A stretch of 64,000 nt of DNA. Source: JACKOB01 sp024234575. GTDB lineage: Bacteria; Pseudomonadota; Gammaproteobacteria; Pseudomonadales; Oleiphilaceae. Of this stretch, positions 58,976 through 64,000 are shown in pieces (the first letter of the stretch is position 1; each line of letters begins with the position of its first letter). The translations under genes and the position numbers were made by a program. The stretch covers positions 62,001 to 126,000 of the forward strand of contig JBPJFZ010000007.1 of the NCBI GenBank assembly GCA_051208035.1, in the 5' to 3' direction. The notes beneath the pieces are model-generated. The model had not been told where the DNA came from and searched no databases. It saw only the letters and a program-made list of their open reading frames with translations.

Positions 58976-59472
58976 GAATTTGCTGTCCTTCTGCTTGCAA
59001 GAGGCGAGAATGTTATCGTGCCATTGTCCGTATTGTGAGCTTGCATATCGTTGGCAAGAAAGCAGCGTCGATAGGCGTCGAATAATCTACCAGTGTAGAA
59101 CAAGAAAAGCGAAAGATGGAATGGTTGGGAATCTGGGCTGTGGCTAAATAGCTGGTCGGAACAGTAGATTAAAATACTTTTATGCAAGGCAAGGTTTTGA
59201 ACCAGTTGACCAAATTAATGACTAAGCATGGGTTCTCTCGCAAAGAGTGCTAGGCATTATATTATCAATGAGGACAGCAGGAATTGTAAGCAAGTGCACT
59301 ATCCAGGGAAATCACCATCCAGGGAGATCACCACTGCTTTGCGACAACGCCAATGCTTTCATTTATGTAAGCAAAGCGCTAGAGTCTATTAACAATGATT
59401 AAATCTCTTCAGGACGTTCAATTTCACATGCTTATGCGTCGTCTTTATATCGCAAAAAAAAACCATCTGAAA
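58976..59472. other. Gene-free stretch upstream of the MscK-like gene
   Basis: About 500 bases without a supported gene. A minus-strand frame at 58933-59187 overlaps the acyltransferase gene start and has no binding site. It contains a two-copy tandem repeat at 59301-59332. The frame of the downstream gene is open back to an ATG at 59395. Confidence 0.5.
59301..59332 (+). repeat. Tandem 16-bp repeat, two copies
   Basis: ATCCAGGGAAATCACC is directly followed by ATCCAGGGAGATCACC, with one base different. It lies 63 bases before the earliest start codon of the channel gene. It may be a binding site or a recent slippage product. Confidence 0.75.
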
Positions 59473-62400
59473 ATGAATAATGGTATTGCTGTAAATCTAT
59501 ATTTTGCACTGCTTTTAAGCTCTTTTTTATTTGGTTCTGTGGCCTTAGCAGACAATAAAACGGGCAGCTCATCTGACGTTACTATTGTAGAGGTTGAAAG
59601 CAAAATAAAGGAAGTTGAAAACTCGAGTTCGCTCAGTGATGATGAAAAATCATCATTGATTCCCCTCTATAAACAAACAATTAACCTCAAACAGCGCGAA
59701 CAAGAGTTTCAAAATAGCTACGCACTATTTGAAAGTGCTATGGCTAACGCACAAGATCAAACGGATAAAGTGTATGCGATATTAAGTACGCGAAAAAAGA
59801 ACGAAAACAAAGTTAATACGAGAGACTATTCTTCGCTGTCGACCACTGAACTTGAGCAGGTCTTAATAGACAAAAAAGAAAACTTGGCTTCGGTCAAAAT
59901 GAAGCTTTATGACATAGATAATAAACTGAGCGACGAATTAGCCCGACCAGCAACAGCACGCGTCAGATTGATTGAGGCAAGTAGCCGCTTAAATATATTG
60001 GAAAAATTGATTTCTGACATCGCTCATAAGGTAAAGCTTAATGAACTTAAGGAGGCGAATTTATGGCTCTTGCAAAGCGAGTATGCTGCATTAAGTGCCG
60101 AGATTCGCTCCTTGAAAAAGGAATTATCAAGTCAACCATTACGTGTTGGATTATTGAACGCCAATAAAGAACTGTCATCATTCGATCTTGCGCAAGCAGA
60201 GGCTGAGATTGAGCATCTTGAAAATTTAAATAGCAGTTTACAATTAAGCTTGGCTCAAATGGCTATGCGTGAGTCTGAGCAGCTAAAAAGAAAAACTGAA
60301 TCCAGCCATATCGTGGTTAAAAATTTAGCAAGTGACAATGTAAGTTTAAGTCGTTCTATCTCTCAGTCCGCCGCCAAGTTAGATGCTATTACTGAAAAAA
60401 ATATTGCGACAACAAAAGAAATAGAAAGGTTGCAGAAAGAATTTAGCAGTACGCAAAAGCAATTGGAAATTGCAGGGTTTAGTCAAACTCTAGGTTATGT
60501 CTTACTTGAGCGAAAACGAAAACTCATGAGACCTTCAAGTCTTCAAACGGAAATTGATCACCTCAAAGATGACATTACCAGTACATCATTACTGCGGCTA
60601 CAAAGTGAAGATGATCTCAATAAGCTTAATGACAGCGATGCTTATATAGCAGAGATGACCACTAACTTATCAGCGGAAGTTATTAAAACAATTCAGCCAG
60701 AACTCAAGGACTTAATCGGTGCGAGGAAGGAACTTCTTCAACACCTGATCAATATAGAGCAATCTTTAATCATTTCCATGGGTGAGGTCGAAGCCACCAA
60801 ACAAAGTCTCTACCTTTTGCTCCTGCAATACTATCAACTATTGGATGAGCGACTTCTTTGGATACGGAACGCCGAAACTGTAAAATTCAAGTTAATTAAG
60901 GCTATACCTGACGAACTGGCATACTTCTTTGCCCCCGCAGACTGGAAAAAGTTTTATTCATCAATCACTTTTAAAACCCAAGATTTGATTTTGATGGTCT
61001 TTTGTTTCGGTGTTCTTCTTTTCACGGTTTTGCGTAAATCGTGGTTGGTTAATAATATTATCGGTACCAGTCGCAATATAAATAAAGTAAGTATGGATAA
61101 ATATAGCGAGACCGTTAAAGCACTGTTATACACGATTATGCTAACGGTACCTTGGACCTTATGCTTTATTGTTTCGGGGCATATTGTACAAACCAGTCTG
61201 GCCGAAAATACGTTAGCAAAAGTGGTGGGGGAAGGGCTTATCGTCAATGGCCAACTATTGTTTTTCTTACTGCTATTGCATTACCTCTGCATAAAAAAAG
61301 GTCTCGCAGAAGCCCATTTTAAGTGGTCTGAAGCAAGACTTATGTCCATTAGAAATGTAATACCTAAATTTATAATATCCTTTTTACCCGTTACTTTTTT
61401 CGCAATATTAGTTGGTACAACCGTGGTGTACAACCATAACAGCGGGCTTAGGTTAGTGGTATTTATCGTTCTTCAAATCACGCTTAGCTACTTTACTTAT
61501 AAGCTGACAAAACCAGCGAACAACACTACAAATACTGCGACTGGCACTAAGCAGTCCTTAAAAGGACGGTGGAGTTTGCTATTTAGAATTGCGGGAATAA
61601 TTATTCCTTTAGCGCTGATAATGCTTGCTCTAGTTGGTTATTTATATGGCGCAGCTACGCTAACTTGGCTCTTGGTTTACTCGCTATGGTTTTTGTTGCT
61701 GATGGTAATTTTTCACCAAATGCTTATGCGTTGGCTGGTTTTGACCAACAGAAGGCTTGCACTTCAAGCTGCGCTAGAAAAACGCGCCCTGGCAAGAAAA
61801 CAACAAGAAGATTTATTAGATGATGCAAGGCCAATCGAAACAAATATGCAAGTGGATGAGCCAAAATTGGATCTGGTTGCCGTAAGCCGTGAATCTCAAC
61901 AGCTGTTAAATGCCATCGTTGCATTAATGTTCATTTTTGGCCTTGGTTTTATTTGGTCGGGTGTTCTACCCGCCTTAAGCATCGTGGACACCGTTACTCT
62001 TTGGCACAGATTGGTTATCGTGGGTGGTGTTGAGACTCTCGCTCCGGTCACCCTGGGTGATGGTTTTTTTGCCATATTGTTATTGGTTCTGGCAACGCTT
62101 GCCGCACGGAAACTGCCAGCGTTTCTCGAGATCGCTATTCTGCAAAAATTGGCCATGGATACAGGTAGTCGTTATGCAGTTAAATCGCTGATAAATTACG
62201 TGATCATCGCAATTACTTTCATTTGGATCACCAATATCATTGGCGTATCTTGGAGCCATTTGCAGTGGCTTGTTGCCGCTCTTGGCGTCGGAATAGGATT
62301 TGGCTTACAAGAGATTATTGCCAACTTTATCAGCGGTCTGATTATTTTATTTGAGCGTCCCATCAGGGTCGGAGATATTGTAACCATCGGTGAAACCGAT

Positions 62401-62853
62401 GGCGTTGTTACGCGCATCCAAATACGTGCAACAACGATTCGGGGTTGGGACCGAAAAGAATTGCTGGTGCCTAATAAAGAGTTTATTACGGGGCGATTAC
62501 TTAACTGGACGTTATCAGATAAGACAACAAGGGTCATGTTTTCTCTGGGTGTTGCCTATGGTAGTGATGTTGAGTTGGCGATGAAGCTAATAGAAGACGC
62601 ATGCGTTGAAAATGAAAAAGTATTAGCTGATCCTGCACCATTTATTACATTTGACTCATTTGGAGATAATAGCCTCGCCATTACTGTGCGGTGTTACCTC
62701 GATAGTACAGACTATCGCGTGCATGTAGCGTCAGAATTGCACTTAGTGATTAACCGGAAACTTAATGATGCGGGCATTGTTATTTCATTTCCACAACGAG
62801 ATGTGCACCTCGATACCAGCTCTCCTTTGGATATTCGTCTTCACACTGCCTAA
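59473..62853 (+). CDS. MscK/KefA-like mechanosensitive channel
   Basis: A large channel of about 1126 residues. A signal peptide (MNNGIAVNLYFALLLSSF, cleaved near SVALA) is followed by a periplasmic domain of some 460 residues rich in coiled coil, about ten membrane helices, and a C-terminal MscS pore domain with GLQEIIANFISGLIILFERPIRVGDIVTIGE and RATTIRGWDRKELLVPNKEF. This is the layout of MscK and MscM, which release ions under osmotic downshock. The ATG at 59473 puts the signal peptide at the N-terminus; the frame opens earlier at 59395. Confidence 0.9.
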   Translation: MNNGIAVNLYFALLLSSFLFGSVALADNKTGSSSDVTIVEVESKIKEVENSSSLSDDEKSSLIPLYKQTINLKQREQEFQNSYALFESAMANAQDQTDKVYAILSTRKKNENKVNTRDYSSLSTTELEQVLIDKKENLASVKMKLYDIDNKLSDELARPATARVRLIEASSRLNILEKLISDIAHKVKLNELKEANLWLLQSEYAALSAEIRSLKKELSSQPLRVGLLNANKELSSFDLAQAEAEIEHLENLNSSLQLSLAQMAMRESEQLKRKTESSHIVVKNLASDNVSLSRSISQSAAKLDAITEKNIATTKEIERLQKEFSSTQKQLEIAGFSQTLGYVLLERKRKLMRPSSLQTEIDHLKDDITSTSLLRLQSEDDLNKLNDSDAYIAEMTTNLSAEVIKTIQPELKDLIGARKELLQHLINIEQSLIISMGEVEATKQSLYLLLLQYYQLLDERLLWIRNAETVKFKLIKAIPDELAYFFAPADWKKFYSSITFKTQDLILMVFCFGVLLFTVLRKSWLVNNIIGTSRNINKVSMDKYSETVKALLYTIMLTVPWTLCFIVSGHIVQTSLAENTLAKVVGEGLIVNGQLLFFLLLLHYLCIKKGLAEAHFKWSEARLMSIRNVIPKFIISFLPVTFFAILVGTTVVYNHNSGLRLVVFIVLQITLSYFTYKLTKPANNTTNTATGTKQSLKGRWSLLFRIAGIIIPLALIMLALVGYLYGAATLTWLLVYSLWFLLLMVIFHQMLMRWLVLTNRRLALQAALEKRALARKQQEDLLDDARPIETNMQVDEPKLDLVAVSRESQQLLNAIVALMFIFGLGFIWSGVLPALSIVDTVTLWHRLVIVGGVETLAPVTLGDGFFAILLLVLATLAARKLPAFLEIAILQKLAMDTGSRYAVKSLINYVIIAITFIWITNIIGVSWSHLQWLVAALGVGIGFGLQEIIANFISGLIILFERPIRVGDIVTIGETDGVVTRIQIRATTIRGWDRKELLVPNKEFITGRLLNWTLSDKTTRVMFSLGVAYGSDVELAMKLIEDACVENEKVLADPAPFITFDSFGDNSLAITVRCYLDSTDYRVHVASELHLVINRKLNDAGIVISFPQRDVHLDTSSPLDIRLHTA

Positions 62854-62953
62854 ACATATCAGGTTAATATGACGTTTTCATATAAAACGGAGATGACGAA
62901 GTATTACCATAGAAACTAACGACTTCGGGCTGTGGTTGTCCCGCTCCCTGGGC

Positions 62954-64000
62954 TTAGCTGTATGCCGGAAGGCTAGCAGCTACTTCGAGTTCGTGGATGC
63001 CGTTGTCGATGTAGTCGAGTAGTCGCTGCATTGATGGCATGGTTCTACGGCAGGCGGTAAGGCCAAACTCGAGCTGGTCGACGTAACTTAGCAGCGTAAT
63101 ATTTAGGGCAATCCGGTCCAGAGGAATAGACACCGGATACATACCGTCCATTCTTGCTCCATTAAAATACAGCGTTTCTTTTGGCCCTGGTACGTTTGAA
63201 ATAATCACGTTGAAAGCCTGCCATTTGGGAGCCAGACCCGTCAGCAAGTTGAGACCAGCGGGGGCCATAGTCATGGCAGTGTAGTTAATGGCTTCTTCTG
63301 GCGTAAATTGCGAAAAGGTGTTTTTCGCATCTTTGACTGATGCCTTGATCGCTTCAATACGCAGTGATGGATCTGCAATGTGGGTGGCCAGGCTGGCTAA
63401 GATCATCGCAATCTGATTACCACCTTCACTATCGTCCTGACGTAACGACATGGGAACCATGGCAATTAATGGCTGATTGGGCAGTTCGTGCTGGCTGATC
63501 AGATAGTCCCGCAGTGCGCTGCCACAAATGGCCAGCACTGCATCATTCAACGTGGCATCAAATGCACGGGCAATACGCTTGATTCGTTCCATCGGATACG
63601 ATTGTGCTGCAAAGCGACGTGAGCCGGTAATCTTCTGATTAAGTAAACATAGCGGTGCTTGAAATGCCGAAACATGATCAGGGCCCTGCTTGGCTTTATT
63701 AACCGCTTTCATGACTTCCCGTGCCAAAGTCGGAATGGTGCTAAGTTGCTTACCCGCGCCGGCAGATAATTTGGCGACGTTGCTCATCCAGTCGTCATTG
63801 TCGGAACTGTCGCGAGCGGCTCTTTTTTGTGGGGCCATTGACCAAAGGGGCGGCATATCCCGCTCATCAGGATTGGTGGATAGTGAGCGCATACACAAGC
63901 GCATGGCACCAACGCCGTCGATCATTGAGTGATGCATTTTGGTGTAGATGGCGAACCGTTTGCCGCGTATCCCTTCAATGAGGTGATACTCCCAAAGGGG
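62954..64000 (-). CDS. Wax ester synthase/diacylglycerol acyltransferase (WS/DGAT), N-terminus cut off by the window
   Basis: The visible 348 residues start at the right edge with PLWEYHLIEG and include the catalytic HHSMIDG. Later parts include LNDAVLAICGSALRDYL and ISNVPGPKETLYFNGARMDG, all standard for this family. The enzyme makes wax esters and triacylglycerol for storage from fatty alcohols or diacylglycerol and acyl-CoA. Marine oil-degrading and storage bacteria often carry several copies. About 100-120 N-terminal residues lie beyond the window. The stop is TAA at 62954. Confidence 0.94.
   Translation of the reverse strand, partial: PLWEYHLIEGIRGKRFAIYTKMHHSMIDGVGAMRLCMRSLSTNPDERDMPPLWSMAPQKRAARDSSDNDDWMSNVAKLSAGAGKQLSTIPTLAREVMKAVNKAKQGPDHVSAFQAPLCLLNQKITGSRRFAAQSYPMERIKRIARAFDATLNDAVLAICGSALRDYLISQHELPNQPLIAMVPMSLRQDDSEGGNQIAMILASLATHIADPSLRIEAIKASVKDAKNTFSQFTPEEAINYTAMTMAPAGLNLLTGLAPKWQAFNVIISNVPGPKETLYFNGARMDGMYPVSIPLDRIALNITLLSYVDQLEFGLTACRRTMPSMQRLLDYIDNGIHELEVAASLPAYS

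Noticed and set aside
58933..59187. Minus-strand frame of 84 codons upstream of the MFS-acyltransferase gene
   Set aside because: It overlaps the start of that gene and shows no binding site or recognisable product.
1..64000. CRISPR arrays, phage genes, complete insertion sequences, rRNA and tRNA genes
   Set aside because: Looked for at all scales; no regularly spaced repeats, transposase, integrase or stable RNA gene was found.

Overview
The window is a chromosomal stretch of a Gram-negative gammaproteobacterium. Markers for this are DsbB, Lnt, a complete napFDAGHBC operon, Rsd/AlgQ, a ribosome modulation factor, gamma-type GshA, YheS, TrxA next to Ppx, an ilvGM pair with a leader peptide, and a LexA box of the CTGT-N8-ACAG type. 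Housekeeping genes of Pseudomonas-like type (algQ, dsbB, gshA, tex, ppx, trxA, TIGR02444 with yheS) combined with wax-ester synthase, NhaD and many orphan family-3 solute-binding proteins suggest a marine Cellvibrionales or Pseudomonadales-like organism. That placement is inference; no rRNA or tRNA gene was seen.

Layout. 0-9.6 kb: the tail of an unknown gene, a hybrid sensor kinase, queC-queE (preQ0 synthesis), a cytoplasmic molybdopterin oxidoreductase, a CheY-like regulator, a YfbR-type nucleotidase with an altered HD motif and an orphan solute-binding protein. 9.6-11.1 kb: a LexA operator, a 45-residue gene too short for normal gene calling, an isochorismatase-fold hydrolase and a hemerythrin. 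11.2-20.9 kb: a nitrate respiration block with mobA, nhaD, a NarL/NarP-type regulator, two 7-2-7 NarP-type operators, napFDAGHBC and a 45-residue membrane protein. 21-36.9 kb: trxA, ppx, yheS, TIGR02444, a DUF4124 protein, an FKBP isomerase, a WD40 lipoprotein, rsd/algQ, dsbB, a FliL-like protein, rmf, gshA, tex and a GGDEF-EAL protein. 37-46.5 kb: another solute-binding protein, two unknown membrane or secreted proteins, miaA, an AI-2E family permease, then a coupled cfa-lnt-pilin cluster and a methyltransferase.

46.7-49.3 kb is the accessory region. It holds a small secreted protein with an Hcp-like N-terminus and a lipoprotein gene surrounded by three families of dispersed repeats, one of them a perfect 47-bp direct repeat about 1.5 kb apart. 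Two of the repeat families read through in one minus-strand frame, so they may be pieces of a decayed multicopy coding unit. 49.3-64 kb returns to core genes: rep, trxC, ilvGM with an attenuator (leader peptide, terminator and probable promoter all visible), a coiled-coil membrane protein, a third solute-binding protein, an MFS-acyltransferase fusion, a MscK-like channel and a wax-ester synthase cut by the window edge.

How the parts fit together: MobA supplies the bis-MGD cofactor that NapA and the 4.8-7.1 kb oxidoreductase need. The NarL-type regulator probably acts on the two operators beside napF. Branched-chain amino acid supply probably controls ilvGM through the leader. DNA damage probably induces the 45-residue gene at 9.7 kb. 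The observations that look least described are the LexA-controlled microprotein operon, the repeat island and the pilin coupled to lnt.
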